A DNA stretch of 64,000 nucleotides from Typhlomys cinereus. Taxonomy: Eukaryota; Chordata; Mammalia; Rodentia; Platacanthomyidae. The notes under the pieces were generated by a model that saw nothing but the letters and a program-made list of their open reading frames with translations, searched no databases and was not told where the DNA came from. The stretch is taken from contig JALPQD010000246.1 in assembly GCA_023101885.1 (NCBI GenBank), forward strand, positions 1 to 64,000, written 5' to 3'. A program made the position numbers and the translations under genes. Shown here one piece after another: positions 46,540 through 58,764 of the stretch (positions are counted from its first letter, which is position 1; each line of letters begins with the position of its first letter).

Positions 46540-46725
46540 GAGAAGATTCAGTGGGTGAAGTCACGTGCTGCTAAACCTGATGGCCAAAGTTCAATCCTAG
46601 AAGCTGCATGGTAGAATCTTGAAAGTTGTTCTCTGACTTCCTCATGTGCATCTTGACACATGTATGGCTGTACACATGTTCCCCTAAATAAATCTGTAAT
46701 GTAAAAATAATAAAAATAAACCCCA
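46540..46725 (+). mobile_element. B3-type SINE
   Basis: TGGTGAGAAGATTCAGTGGG...CTAAACCTGATGGCCAAAGTTC...TTGTTCTCTGACTTCCTCATGTGC and CACATGTTCCCCTAAATAAATCTGTAATG match the layout of the rodent B3 family. Confidence 0.65.
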
Positions 46726-46789
46726 AAGTGGCACCAAGCCCCAACCCTTACTCAATCCCAAACATTTCAAGAAAACTATGGAAGTAACC

Positions 46790-48020
46790 TAAAAGTTTAA
46801 ATATTCATTTCCTCATAGAAGACACATAAATAGGTACATGAAAAGGCATTCAATATCTTTAGTCTTTAGGGAAATGCAAATCAAAGTCTGTGAGATATCG
46901 CCTCCCACCAGCTGTGGTGACTATTAGAAATGTAAATGTCAGCGAATGTTGGTTGGAAGGGGTGGAAGCTGAAAGATTTGTTGGAAAGCACTGTTGGGGA
47001 TGCAAAATGGTATAGTCACTATGGGAAGCAGTATAAACTCATTTCTTAAATGAGTTAAACATAACTTTCATATGATTAGCAATGTCACTTCTCTTATTTC
47101 TGTATTTCTGTTTCTGTAATAAATCTATAACCCAAATTTATGATAACAAAGGGTGGTTTATTCCAGTTTACAATTTCAGGTTGGAGTCCACCATAGCAAG
47201 ACATCAGACCAGCATCAGGAGAGAGGTGGACTTATCGCATCCACAGCAGAGCAGAATGGCAAGGACCAATGCTGTGTTTATGGCTTGCTTGCCAGTTAGC
47301 TCTCTCTCCACCTTACCTACTCACCCAGGGGATGCCTTTACCCACTGTGGGCTGGGTCTTCCCACATAAATTATATAATTGTAAAACAATCTTCTACAGT
47401 ATGCCAGAGATCTGCTTTAACTAAATAATTTTTATAGGTGTGTCCAGAGGCCCCCCTCAGGTGTCAAATTGATAGGTGAGGCCAACTGGCACATGGATAT
47501 TTCTCTGAAACCATTGCAATCAGATTTTCAAATTTATTTAGTATCCCCTCATTCATTCACAATAACTAGGATGTAGAAATAGTCAAATATACATAGATAA
47601 GTGATTATATAATGAAAACATACCTTGTCTGTATGCATACTTAAAAGAAGTGATACCATGAATGACCCTGGAGGACATTATGCTAATGAAATACCATAGG
47701 CACAGAGGGTGAGTACTATACAATCCACTTATGTATTCACAGAGTCAAACTTTCAGAAATGAAGAACAGAGTGTCGCCCACTCAAGGCTGTGGGGAGGGG
47801 AAAATGAAGACCTCTTGGTGAAAACAGTTTCAGTTATGCAAGACGAATTCATTCAAGAGATTTGAAGTAGCACAATGTCCTTATAAATAGGCGTACTGTG
47901 TTGAACACTTAAGAATATAAGAGTGCATATTTCACATTAAGTGGTCCAATCAATCATCTTAAATAAAGAACCTGGATAAAAAACTTATTATAAGACAAGG
48001 ACTCTAAAATTCCTAAATAA
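46790..48020 (+). mobile_element. L1: ancient L1 (ORF2 3' part and 3' UTR), interrupted by an LTR
   Basis: Before the interruption: GGGAAATGCAAATCAAAGTC, a GAGATATCGCCTCCCACC-type block and GTTGGGGATGCAAAATGG (46860-47010). After it: TTCACAATAACTAGGATGTAG, CATGAATGACCCTGGAGGACATTATGCTAATGAAATA and the CAAGGCTGTGGGGAGGGG 3' UTR region. These are conserved words of old mammalian L1. No open frame survives. Confidence 0.7.
47110..47530 (-). mobile_element. MaLR-like LTR inserted in the ancient L1
   Basis: On the minus strand: TGCAATGGTTTCAGAG, GGGAAGACCCAGCCCACAGTGGG and a polyadenylation signal in CTGGAATAAACCACCC. L1 sequence resumes on both sides, so this insertion is younger than the L1. 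Exact family uncertain. Confidence 0.5.
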
Positions 48021-48990
48021 GGAGCCTGATGGTGGTAATTAAAAGTAGAAATGGATGTTTGCTTAACTGATGTAACATTTGATGACAGGATTCTCTCTAA
48101 GCTTGGCTGAGTTTATATAGTCTTAGGCTCTTGCAGTCATTGTGTAATCCAAATCATCTTTTCTGTGTAGTTCTGAATGCCCAAAGTGACTCAGAGAGAT
48201 GGAGAAGTCAATGTCATCAGCTAATGTGGTTATTGGAGACCATACTTCAAGTGGCTTCATACTTCTGAAGGACATCAGGTAAAATAGTGCAGAATAAAAT
48301 CAACTCCATCCAGGTAATTTGACTTTATAATATTTCCATGAAGATATTTTTATAATACCCTCTGTGATGAATATGATGCATTTCAATTTGTCCTTGTTTC
48401 TGCTTTCCTTTAATGTATTTGATTTTAATTTTTGATTCTTTGTGCACATGCATTCTTTGTGCACATTGGTAGGGTATTCCACGTAGCATGGTTGTCCTAC
48501 TCGTGAGCCACAGCTGTGGGTCTCCACATGCACCTGAAGATTAGCTAAGGAAGCAGCAGGCACAATATGAAATTGGAAACTTCTTTCAAACATTATGGGT
48601 TGTTTTGGTAAACTTAATGTTTGCAACTTAATTACATGGTTCCAGAGCGTGAGTTGTGTAGGTGACAACATTGTATAACAATGTTAAAAGACTGGGGCAG
48701 ACCTGACAGACTTTTATGAAATACATTGTAGGTTACTGTGGCTAGTCATGCAATTACACATAAATATCAGCTTTCTTTCCTTCTGCCAACTGTCTTTGGT
48801 GTCTGTTATTGGCTTTCTTTTTGAAACGCCCATCTCTCCTACTTCAACCTTTCTTCTGTCTTATTAATGTCTAGTAATCACTATTTTATGTTCAGGTTGA
48901 GTATTTTTCTTTAAGTTTACATCTATGATGAAGGATAAGTAGTATTTGTCTTTTTGCATCTGTCCCATGAAATGCTCACTCTTGTTAGAA
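48021..48990. other. AT-rich unassigned sequence
   Basis: No gene recognised. The 123-residue minus-strand frame (48300-48671) matches nothing I know. Confidence 0.3.
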
Positions 48991-49200
48991 GTAGTAATAA
49001 GATATTATTTCATCCCATTGAGAATGGCTATTACTAAGAAGCAAAAAATAGCCAAGCTGGTAGGCACGTGGAGAAACGAAATGCCTTCACACTGTTAATG
49101 GGCATGCGTGTTATTACTGCCACACTGGAGAACTGTAGGAAGATTCTTCAATAAACTGAAAATAGATCTACCATAAGATCCAAAGGAAATTAAATTAGCA
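48991..49200 (+). mobile_element. L1: ancient L1 ORF2 fragment
   Basis: ATTTCATCCCATTGAGAATGGC, GGTAGGCACGTGGAGAAACG, CACACTGTTAATGGGC and ACTGAAAATAGATCTACCATA are conserved words near the 3' end of mammalian L1 ORF2. Confidence 0.7.
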
Positions 49201-49247
49201 CACTAAAGAGGTGTCTGCACACTCACCTTAATTTTTGTTTCTTCTTT

Positions 49248-50027
49248 TTTTTATAATACATTTTTTATTATTTCAGCTCATACAAACTTAATAGGTACAC
49301 CAGTTCCCTCCCTCCCTCCTCCCCCCCCGAACCTCCTGCTCCCCCTCCCCTCACCCCTCCCGCCCCATCCCCTCTCCCCCGTGCCTCCTGCCCTGATTCC
49401 CAGAGTCCTTTCTTGTGCATGCCTGACTCTCCTCTGGGCCCTCCTCTCCGATGACGTACAAGGACCCAGTGGCATTTCCCTGAACCCTTTCCTGTGTTCC
49501 CCTTAAGCATAGGAACAACTACTGTGGCTGTCAATCCCTTGCCTCCAAGGATCTTGGTGCCTTTAGCAGATGCTAGACTTTGTGAGGTCAATAATAGTGT
49601 GTTGGACATTGTGCCGGACATGCAATGTCCAATTATGATTGCTTCGGCCCTAACTTGTGTGCAGTATCTTGCAAATCATTGCTCCTCCCATCCTTTTGCT
49701 CTTCCACTCTTACCGCCCCCTCTTCCGCAAATGTCCCTGAGCTTCAGGATGGAGAGAGATTAGTCTGGCCTAGTTCTAGGTGGTTGATATAGAGTCTCTG
49801 AAGTTCTGGATAGTGGTTCGTTGATTTTCTTTTGCAGTTTTGTTGCTCCTGCAATGCCCTTCACTCCATCCTGGTGGGCATTGTATGTCACCCCCTGGAC
49901 AGAGACAGAAAGCTGTTAAACTGGAGTCTTATTATAAGAGCACATTCAAGGGTAGATGTAATACTTATACCCAAAAGTGGAATCGCAGGGTCATATGGCA
50001 TTAGGCAATGGGAGGGGTCAATCACCC
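49248..50027 (-). mobile_element. L1: 5'-truncated L1 3' UTR with an ORF2-derived patch and 17-bp target duplication
   Basis: ATTTTTGTTTCTTCTTT flanks it at 49231-49247 and 50028-50044. The body matches the 3' UTR of elements A and B. Near its 5' end, 49965-50002 carries about 38 bases from the ORF2 end (CCCAAAAGTGGAATCGCAGG...CATATGGCATT), in the same orientation, where elements A and B have 3' UTR sequence. The 3' UTR then resumes (GGGAGGGGTCAATCACCCA). Confidence 0.9.
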
Positions 50028-50044
50028 ATTTTTGTTTCTTCTTT

Positions 50045-50528
50045 GAGTTTGAATAGACTTTATTTTTAAAGCAGTCTGAGGATTTATGGAGAATTAATCA
50101 GAGAGCATAGAGCACTCCCACATCGGAAGTGACTCACAAAAGTACTACTGTCAAAGCTCTGAACCCATCCAAGAGTTAATTCATTAGAGGTGATCAAACA
50201 TACATTAGCATATCATTATGAGAAAATCCGTGATTTATCTGATGCAATGCTTGCTACGACTTTAGCAAGAAAGTAGCTTCTTCATTTTACATGTCTAGTG
50301 CTGTATTCATCCACCAATCCACTATGTTCCTTCACTCTCCCACACCTTCTTTCACTATACCCATACTGTTGCCATAGTTGTAGAATTATAACATATGTAG
50401 TCACTTGAGGTTGTCTTCTTCCACTTAAGAATACCTATCTAAGTTTTCTCCCTATATTTTCATGAATGGAGAACTCATGTTTGCATTAGTGTTGAATGAT
50501 TTTTCATTGTCTACATATATTTGTCCAT
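50045..50528. other. unassigned sequence
   Basis: Some phrases (CCACTTAAGAATACC, TTCATGAATGGAGAACTCATG) hint at old L1, but no frame or clear boundary exists. Confidence 0.25.
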
Positions 50529-50868
50529 TGTCATGGTTTGAAAGTCTCCCCCACAGGTTCATTGTGTTTGAACCATGGGACCTTTAGGGGCAGGTGGCAA
50601 GTTGCTGGAGGAAGTCAGTCACAGGGGGTGGGCTCTGAGGTGGACTAGTCCCACCCTACTTCTGGGAAAGGTCTGAGATTGCAGCTTGCAGTCTTGCAGC
50701 TCTCAACCTCCTCGATGCATGTGACTTAGGCTGTCTCCAGCTTCCGCCAGCCAGCCATGGCTTTTCTGCCATAAGTATCTCCCCTCTGGAATTGTAACCT
50801 GAATAAATCCCCTTAGGGTGTTTGACTTTGGTGTTGTCTCACAACAGCATACAAGAGTAACTGCTACA
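50529..50868 (+). mobile_element. solo MaLR-type LTR with 5-bp target duplication
   Basis: Starts TGTCATGGTTTGAAAG and ends CTGCTACA (TG...CA). TCCAT lies at 50524-50528 and 50869-50873. The interior has TTGCTGGAGGAAGTC, GCCAGCCATGG and the AATAAATCCCC polyadenylation signal, then TTGTCTCACAACAGC. The 5-base duplication fits the ERVL group. No internal retroviral genes are present. Confidence 0.82.
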
Positions 50869-50873
50869 TCCAT

Positions 50874-52339
50874 GAACTCAGTGAAAGACATTTGGGGGAT
50901 GCTCCTGTGTTCTACGAATTTTGAATCAGTCTGCTGCAGGCATCTGTAGGCAGATAATTTGGGGAGTTGTTTTCTCTTCTGGTGGCAAAATAAAGAGGTC
51001 AATCCATTTTTTCATGTGAGGCTCTTCAGATATCGTTGTTTAAAACATTCTTTTCTCTCCATTGAGTTGCTTTTGCTTCTTGGTCCCTGATCAGCTGACC
51101 ATATTCCAGTTGTTATCTTCCCCCATGTTTCTTAGAAACAATAACATCTTGTCTATTAGTTAATAGGCTTCCCTACACTTTGGCTGGCTGGAACGTCAAG
51201 GAAAGGAATACTCGCTTGCACACCTCTTGGAACACTGGAGCATGTCTGTGATTCTAAGGATTCTGGTGTTTCTCAGGCTTGAAACAAGCCCAGTTGCCTC
51301 CTGTTTGTATTGGTAGGGAATCTTTATATACTCTGCTTTGTGTGCGACACTGTATCTTGTGTATGCTATTTATGCTCCTAATAAAAGCAGCTACGGAGTG
51401 CCATTGATGATGCTTCAGATTGATGAGTGTCTGAAGTCTTCTGGTAATTGTGAGTTAAACTCATACTGGGCTCTTGCTGCCTAGGAGAGGGATGATCTTA
51501 GTATACATTATCTCCATGTGCACAAACTGATATATTCTCAAGGATGTTTCAAAGTCACTCATTTTCCTCCTCCCATACCAGATCACCACGGTATTTTCTT
51601 CTAATGTTCACCATGACAACCTAGTAGAGGTCACGAGGTAATCTTACAAAACGTGAGGACCCTCTGACATTAGAATCTCCCAGAATTTTCATCTCTTGGT
51701 TTCTTTGAGCCTGCAATATCTTGCCAATTAATGCTTAGATTTTCTAATTAGACACTGAAGTTTTTGCTCTGGTAAGTTGTAATTCTCTGTGTTTACCCAT
51801 AAATCTTAACCATTTTGGGGAAAATTTTCCCATGAACCACTTTTCTTAGAAATTCAAAGAAAGCCGTTGATTTTTCACTTTGTTCAGGCTTTTAGTTGGG
51901 ACAGAGTAGTAACTTACAAACTTCTTACACGCAGGCCCGGAAACCATGTCTTATTTCTTTACAGCCTGTGTAGAAACATTAGAAGCAGATTAGCGACTAT
52001 ATATTTTGATGATAGGTGTTTTGCCATGTGTAATAGAAAAGAGATTCAGAGTCCATGATGCCAGGAAATGACTTTGCGGCTGGCTTTCCATCACAACCCT
52101 GAGGGAAGAAAAGCAATTGATGCTGAAGGAAGACTATTTTCATAGCACCGTCATAAACTCAATAGCTATTACTGTTTTGTCACCTTCTAAAGATTATTAG
52201 CAGTTCAACGATAATTCTAAGGGACTATAGCTCTCAGATCCTCTATCTCTTTCATTCAAATACTTAATTGTTGGTGGTTATTTTTAATTTGGGATTTATT
52301 TTGATCAGTCCTTGGTGTATGGCATATGGTCATCTTGGC
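50874..52339. other. mostly unassigned, with one LTR-like stretch
   Basis: The 51160-51460 stretch has TTTATATACTC followed about 60 bases on by CCTAATAAAAGC, a spacing seen in LTR promoters and polyadenylation sites. Family and ends are unclear. The rest shows nothing. Confidence 0.3.
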
Positions 52340-52344
52340 CCATG

Positions 52345-52496
52345 CTTGTTTGATCCTTCCTTTCCTTCCTTATTCCTTTCCTTTCCCTCCTCTCCTTTCC
52401 CTCCCTCCCTTCCTCCCTCTTTCTTCCCTCCCTCCCTCCCTCATTCCTTCCTTCTTTCTTTCCTTTATTCTTTTCTTTCTTCCTTCCTTTTTTTGA
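52345..52496. repeat. CCTT/CTTT-rich pyrimidine microsatellite
   Basis: Imperfect TTCC, CCTCCC and TTTCT units over about 150 bases. The Ser/Phe/Leu/Pro frame here is a shadow. Confidence 0.85.
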
Positions 52497-52988
52497 GCTG
52501 AGGCCTCATGTAATCTTTCTCTGAACCTTATATGTAATTAATCCTAAATTCAGGTCCTCTAGCATCTATCTCCTAATGTTGGAATTCCTTATTCCTGTTT
52601 GATTTTGCTTTATTATCTGTATGATACAGTTTCAACTCACAAAACACCATGCACATTAAAACCAAAACAACTTTGTGAATATGCTTTCCTGCTGTACTCT
52701 TTTCTCTTATTTCCCCTCCCTTTATAATAACCACAGTTTACAAGATAAGAGTTAACCATTCCCTTTCAAATGCATATGCACACATACGCTATTATACCTG
52801 AGTATAATCTATCTGTTGGGTGCCATTTATTCATTATCTACCAAGTTATCTATCAACTAACATCTATCTATGTTTTATCCATCTGTAATTTATCTATCTT
52901 CTATCCTCTATCTACCTACCTTCTTTCTTATACAATGCCATGCAGTATATTAGTTCAGTGATCTGCAATTACAAAAAATCCAATCATA
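52497..52988. other. unassigned sequence with a degenerate ATCT-rich stretch
   Basis: The segment 52835-52930 is rich in ATCTATCTA and CTACC words and looks like a decayed tetranucleotide array. The rest is unassigned. Confidence 0.4.
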
Positions 52989-53003
52989 TAACAGAATGCA
53001 TTC

Positions 53004-53331
53004 TTTTTATTATTATTATTTATTCCGTTGTGTGTGTGCACGTGTGTATGTGTGTGTGTGTGCGCGCATGTGTGTGTGCGCACGTGTGTATGTGCACGTG
53101 TGTGTGTGTGTGTGTGTGTGTGTAGAACCACGGGCAAATTCGGGAACCACCATGGACGGCGTCCACCTCCTCCTTGTTTACTCTGCCCTGGGATTCACAG
53201 GCTCCGCCCTACCAGGACCAGGACCGACCCTGCTTCTGCCCAGCATCTATACGTGGGGTCTAGGATCTGAACTCGGGATCTTCCGCCTGCAAGGCAGAGG
53301 CTTAACCCCTGAGCCACCTCTCCAGCCCCAG
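53004..53331 (-). mobile_element. young SINE with B2-like head, 15-bp target duplication
   Basis: TAACAGAATGCATTC flanks it at 52989-53003 and 53332-53346. On the minus strand: head GGGGCTGGAGAGGTGGCTCAGG, then ...GCCTTGCAGGCGGAAG, a family body, AGTAAACAAGGAGGAGG-type sequence and a long alternating (AC/GC) tail (53030-53122 on the plus strand). The best-preserved copy in the window, and useful as the local consensus of the family. Confidence 0.95.
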
Positions 53332-53346
53332 TAACAGAATGCATTC

Positions 53347-53680
53347 CAACTATTAATTCCTATTGACTGTTGTCTCTTACTATTTTGAAGACAGTGTCTC
53401 ATATATTGTAGCTTGCTAGTATGCATTCTTTGACCTTATAATAATCTTTAAACTATATGTAATCTTTCCCCAAGTTACTTAGGATTGTACTGTGATAGTT
53501 CTTTCCTATTACTATTATATACTTTTTCATAGATTCCTAAAAGATTCCTTATCATGTGTTTGCCATGAAGATCTAATTTTTCAGAACTTGGATCTTTTCT
53601 GCTTTTATTATTTTGGATATTGCCTCTTTAGCATTTTGCGCAGTCTTCCCACCCACCTAGGTTAAGAATTCCATTCTGGC
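53347..53680. other. AT-rich unassigned sequence
   Basis: No gene or family recognised. Confidence 0.3.
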
Positions 53681-54042
53681 TGCTGTGGACAGAACCTGAA
53701 GTGTCTTCCCCAGGTTTACGTTGTGAACATCTGCTGTTCAGCTAGTGATAATGATTTGGGAGACTGTGGAATTTTCAGCATATGGTGGTAGGTGGTGAGG
53801 ATGGCTAATGGCAGGATGGCATGTGTGGACCATACCCAGCCTTTGGTTTTGGCATCTTCCCTTGTTTCTTGCTCAGTTACCTTGTGAACCCCTTCATCAC
53901 ATGCTCTTGTTACCATAGATTGAACATGTTTGACTATTGAGATAGACCGAAATTCCCAGAAATCATGAGCCAGTATAACTATTTCATCCTTTCACATGTT
54001 TCTTCATATATTTTGTTCACAACAATGTGAGTATAACTAATG
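53681..54042 (+). mobile_element. MaLR-like LTR remnant
   Basis: GGACAGAACCTGAAGTGTC, GATAATGATTTGGGAGACTG, GGATGGCTAATGGCAGG, AATCATGAGCCAGTATAAC and TTTTGTTCACAACAATGTGAGTATAACTAATGC follow the order of an old MaLR LTR. The polyadenylation signal is decayed. Confidence 0.45.
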
Positions 54043-56908
54043 CATATTTTCATCTTGTTTTCTTATTTTACACTTCCTAATCTTTATCTATTTCTAACTA
54101 GTTTTTTCCTTAGATTTCATCTTTCATAAATTCTATCTTCAAGGACATATAATCCACCCCTTAAATATATTTTACTTCAATGATTATGTCTTTCATTTCC
54201 AGAAATGTGGTTTTCATATATGTCAGTCATTCTTTATGGGTTCCTGTTCTATGCCTATTTTATAATTCTACTTCTTATTTCCTTAAATTTCCTAAATAAC
54301 TGCCAGACACTCTGCATGTGAGAGTTCTAAAATTTCTAGTACTTGCTTCTAAGTCTTTATCTCTTTTTTGCCACTTAAAATCATAGAAAATAGGATGGTA
54401 GTTTGTCTAGCAATAGTAATAATTATAATGCTTTCTGCATGCAGGGCGTACTTTCTCTCAAACATTAGTTCCATTTGATTTTGGCAGTGATCCACCTTGA
54501 CTCTGGATTCCCTCCCAGACCCAAGCTCATGTGCTCAGTTTCTTCTGCTCTCACAGTGACTTGGCTCAGGACCTGATGCTTGGTCAACTCTCTCAGCCTG
54601 CCGAGTGTGCATTGTTTCTTTATGTTCTGTATTTCTGCTCTTTGACTTTTTGCTTCTCAGCCTTTGATACCGCCTCCTGGTCTCTCTCTGATCCTTAACT
54701 CTGCCAAAACTCCTGTTTCTGACCCACTGACCCTGTGATTGGCTGGGAAGAGTAGAGAGGATGGCTCTGATTGGGGAAGATTTTAATGCTGGCAATTCTC
54801 TTATTTGGGGACATGCGCTCTTTTCAACCCTTTGAAATGCAAGACACTACAGAGATGGTGTATGGATAGAGACAGAGAAAAAATATAGATTTTTCCTGAC
54901 ACACTCCTTTCACATTGTTGAAAGAATTCAATAAACTACTCAATGCTGTTTTATGTATTGCAGAAGAATATTATGGGATTTTAAGATTTTCACATTGTTT
55001 TCCTCTTACTCATGGTTATTTTTCACTTTTGTAATTTTATATTGTTTCCTGAAGACAATTCTTCATACAATTGTCGATATTGATCAGAGTCTCATAAGTG
55101 TGCACATCACATCAATTTCTTCAGCCGCAATAACAGTCTTCGATGTTAGCTTAAGCATTAATAAGGAATTTTTAGATTTTTCAAAGCATGACTAACTATT
55201 TACATGGCTCTTAGGAGGAGACATCCATTGGAAAAAATCAAGCTTGTGTAAAAAAAAATTGAAAATGTCACCCATGATATATAGTAAAAATGTAATGACT
55301 TTAAAAATGGGATATCTGAAATAGGTAACTGAAAAGTTGTTTGAAATATTTGGGGTGTTTTGGGGCCTTTTGTTATTAGCAACATTACTTTAAAAGAAAG
55401 GGAAGTCACCATTAACTGCATGTTCAAGAATTTAAAGAACACATGTCACTATTGAAACGTTAACAATGTTCATCGGCCTATACTAAAAAATATATGAGAT
55501 GATAAATTAAATATATGTTTGCTCAAATGCAGCACTCAGATAAAAATGCAAATGTGGTATATAAAATCATAAATACTACTTAATTAAATAATGACTCAGT
55601 GTCTGGAGATAAAGAAACCAATGCAATAATTATGTTCTTTTTCTTCTTGATGAAAATGCAAATGAGATCATTAATAGTTAATAAATGATTCCAGCTCAGA
55701 GATGGCTAGCTTGTGCATATCCTGCTTTAAATTAAATAAAAGCAATAACTTTTCAGTACCATTCCCTGAGGTCAGCACTCAAATCATGAAATGTATGAAA
55801 CATAACTTTTAAGTATTTATATTATTGTTTATATCCAGGAAATCTTTTCTTTATGATGCCAAAAACTTTGACTTTAAAGAACGCACTTATTTTCCTTTAT
55901 TTTCTAATAATTCTTGTTTCTATTCTACCCCCCTAAGTTTTCTCTCCAAGCCTCTCTCCACATACTCCCCAGACATACATAGATATGTGAAGGGATAAAA
56001 TATAAAGACATTGCATATATAATTTTGTGGACATTTCCCACTTTTTTCAGTTAGAGCTATTGACCATATCTATCCAAAAATCTTGGGACAGTATGATTCC
56101 CCATTTGTGTTTATTTGTTTGTTTACAATTTTTTCTCTGCTTAAGAATTCTAGTAATGGAGAAACAGAATGAAGAAAAGGAAATGCGTTGTGCAATACAC
56201 TTAACAATCAGCATATCTTAAGATCATATGTGTTCTCCATGATAGAATATCATTTACATCCAAACCACATTGTGTGTGTGCATGTGTGTGTGAGTGTGTG
56301 TATTTAGAATTCTCACTATATCTTGGTCCTCTGATAAAGGAATGAAGTTTAGATTTACTGAAAAAATATACAATTGTGAGAAAAAGTCTTTTGAAGAGAA
56401 ATGCATTCTAAAACCCAATATAAATTGTCATTAACAATCAATAGTAATCAATGCACTAGTTCCCTCATTACAAGTAATAATTCAATCCCTGTAAGTAAAT
56501 TATTTGAATAAGACCATATAGAGAGCACAAGAAATAAATTACTAATATGAATAAATAGTGTCAGGTACAGTATGAAAGTCACCTGCCGATCCAGTGAGGT
56601 GTGGGTAACACAGCAAATTATGAGAGATTTTTTTCCAACCTCTTTGCTTTTGTTTTTATTCTTATTTCAATGGAAGAAGACAGTGTGCAGTTGTGAATAG
56701 TATAAAGTGTTACCCAAACACTTCTATGGTAGAGAGATTAGTGTTTCTTGAGAAGATTCAAGAGGCCTAAAGGAGAGTGCAAAGATCACAACCATGTGTG
56801 TTTGCAGAGTACTTTGAAACTTCTAGAAAATTTTGACATCCCTTCTTCAACTGACAAAACTTACATTACATATCCTTTTAAACAATTTATTTATTTGTGT
56901 ATGGGTGT
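54043..56908. other. AT-rich unique sequence with possible regulatory words
   Basis: No gene recognised. The segment 55540-55670 has two perfect octamer words and an AP-1 word, listed separately. A (GT)-rich stretch lies at 56270-56300. Confidence 0.35.
55546..55663. promoter_or_regulatory. cluster of octamer, AP-1 and homeodomain-like words
   Basis: ATGCAAAT occurs at 55546-55553 and 55656-55663, TGACTCA at 55592-55598, and TAATTA at 55581-55586. Octamer words bind POU factors and TGACTCA binds AP-1. Function here is only inferred, and AT-rich DNA yields such words by chance. Confidence 0.2.
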
Positions 56909-56951
56909 GTGTGAGAGAGAGAGAGAGAAAGAGAGGGGGAGAGACAGAAAG

Positions 56952-57006
<55 letters not shown>
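56909..57006. repeat. (GA)n microsatellite
   Basis: GA units with a few interruptions up to 56960, then perfect to 57005. Confidence 0.95.
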
Positions 57007-57008
<2 letters not shown>

Positions 57009-57140
57009 AGTGTGTTTGGAATTTAAAGGATAATGTTCTGATGTAGGGTCTTAACTTCCACTATGAAGTTTCTAGGGATCTGGGGTTACCAATTTGCGTG
57101 TAGGTGCCTTTACCATTGAGCAAAGTTGCCTGTCCAAACA
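57007..57140 (-). mobile_element. B2/B3-type SINE remnant
   Basis: GGGATCTGGGGTTACC...GGTGCCTTTACCATTGAGCAAAGTTGCC resembles a reversed rodent SINE head. The GA array takes the place of its tail. Confidence 0.4.
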
Positions 57141-58764
57141 GCTAATTTCCCTAGCATTTCTTATGCATATGGATCATAATTCTGGCCACTGAAATGTAGA
57201 AGAAAGAGTAACAGGAGTCTGAGAGGAATTAATTCCAAAGATCAGAGGACTGAGTGGCTTTCAAAAGAGATTAAATAAACATCTTGTTTGGAGAGTGCTG
57301 CAATGCAGAAGACGAAGCCAGATCATAAAATAGATTCTTGACTGACAGAGACCCGCAGGGAAGTTGTGGCCTGGCACAGCTGACCTTTCCCGAAGCAGTC
57401 AGGAATTTCCTGGCATGACAAAGCTGGCCTGTTTAAAGCTGCAACTTTGGAGTATTCCCTGGACAACGCTCGGTGGAGACATGGCTTAGGCAGAGTCTTT
57501 CTGTCTCCTTGCCTCCTTCAGATCATACTGCTTCTGCTCCTTCTTGACTTCCCTTCACAGTACATTGTATGATGCATGGAAATCCACACCTTCCTTGTGG
57601 CCTTGGCATCTGAGGATGCAGCATGGGCTTAGTGTGTCTCTAAATAATAAATGTTTGGGACAGCTGGTGCTGCCGGTCCCCATCAGGAGGTACGGAGATC
57701 ACTGATTCCTGCTTTTCTGTGTATAGGCTGTCTTATTCTTCATTCTTGCTTTGCCCCAACACAACAATACCATGCAAGGTGTTACAAATCTGTGCAATAG
57801 CATAATGAGACCCAGGACTCTGATTATTATATTCTCAAGCAAATTGTTAAGACTTGAAGCTCTAGAATTTATCAGCTTTCCAAAATTAGATTGAGTTCAC
57901 AAAAGACTGCAGCGATTCAGTGTAGAATGCCACATGGGGAAGTATTGGCCATGTGAGAGAAACTTCCAGAAGGTTTACTGTTACTTGTATGATAAATTGA
58001 GCGAATGTTCTGCTCATACAGTCACTTCATTCATATAGATCATAGTAAGACTCCAATTAAAGAAAATTTTTCTTTTAATTCCTGGCGTGCATTTTGGCGT
58101 TGTTATATTTTAATTGGTAATAAAAAAAACAATATGACAGAATGGTTTGAAATTTCAGAAGTTTGTCTTTGGTTGTCATTATTCTTTGTGAAAAAAAAGA
58201 ATCGTGAGAACTTGAAAGTTTTTTGTACATAGTGCATGTTCTATTCTCATATGAATTGGCATAATATATAGCAAAATAGCATTGAATTCATTTTACATAA
58301 ACATTGTGGGAAATGACTGTCTTTACATGGAGTCTAGTATGGAGTATAAAACTTAAGCTTTGTAATTTTGAGTCCTGTATGCAGTATCATTTATATCTTC
58401 AAAATCCAACTATTTGGCATAAACAGTAAATGTCCTGTTTGAATGAAAGACATTTGTATTGACTGACTTGAATTGTTACATCCCTTAGAAGTTATTTATC
58501 TTGTGATAAGTGTTAGTGATTTACATTTAATATATTGCAGCTTGGATGTTTCCTGACCACTTATCCAATAATACAAGTCTGTTAGGATCACACATAGAAT
58601 CTCTACGGTGAGATCTATGTCTCTATGAAGCTTAATGTTGATTCATACTATATATGTTTAAAGAGCATATGCAATGTGTACATATAATGTATATATGCAA
58701 CATATATTAGGTGCACATTCATCACAAATAAATTATTTTGCATGCTCATATTTCTATTATTTAT
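57141..58764. other. unassigned sequence
   Basis: The 57350-57750 segment is more GC-rich and includes CTAAATAATAAATGTTTGGG followed by CTGCCGGTCCCC, which could be an LTR polyadenylation region, but I cannot name a family. The remainder is AT-rich. Confidence 0.3.
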
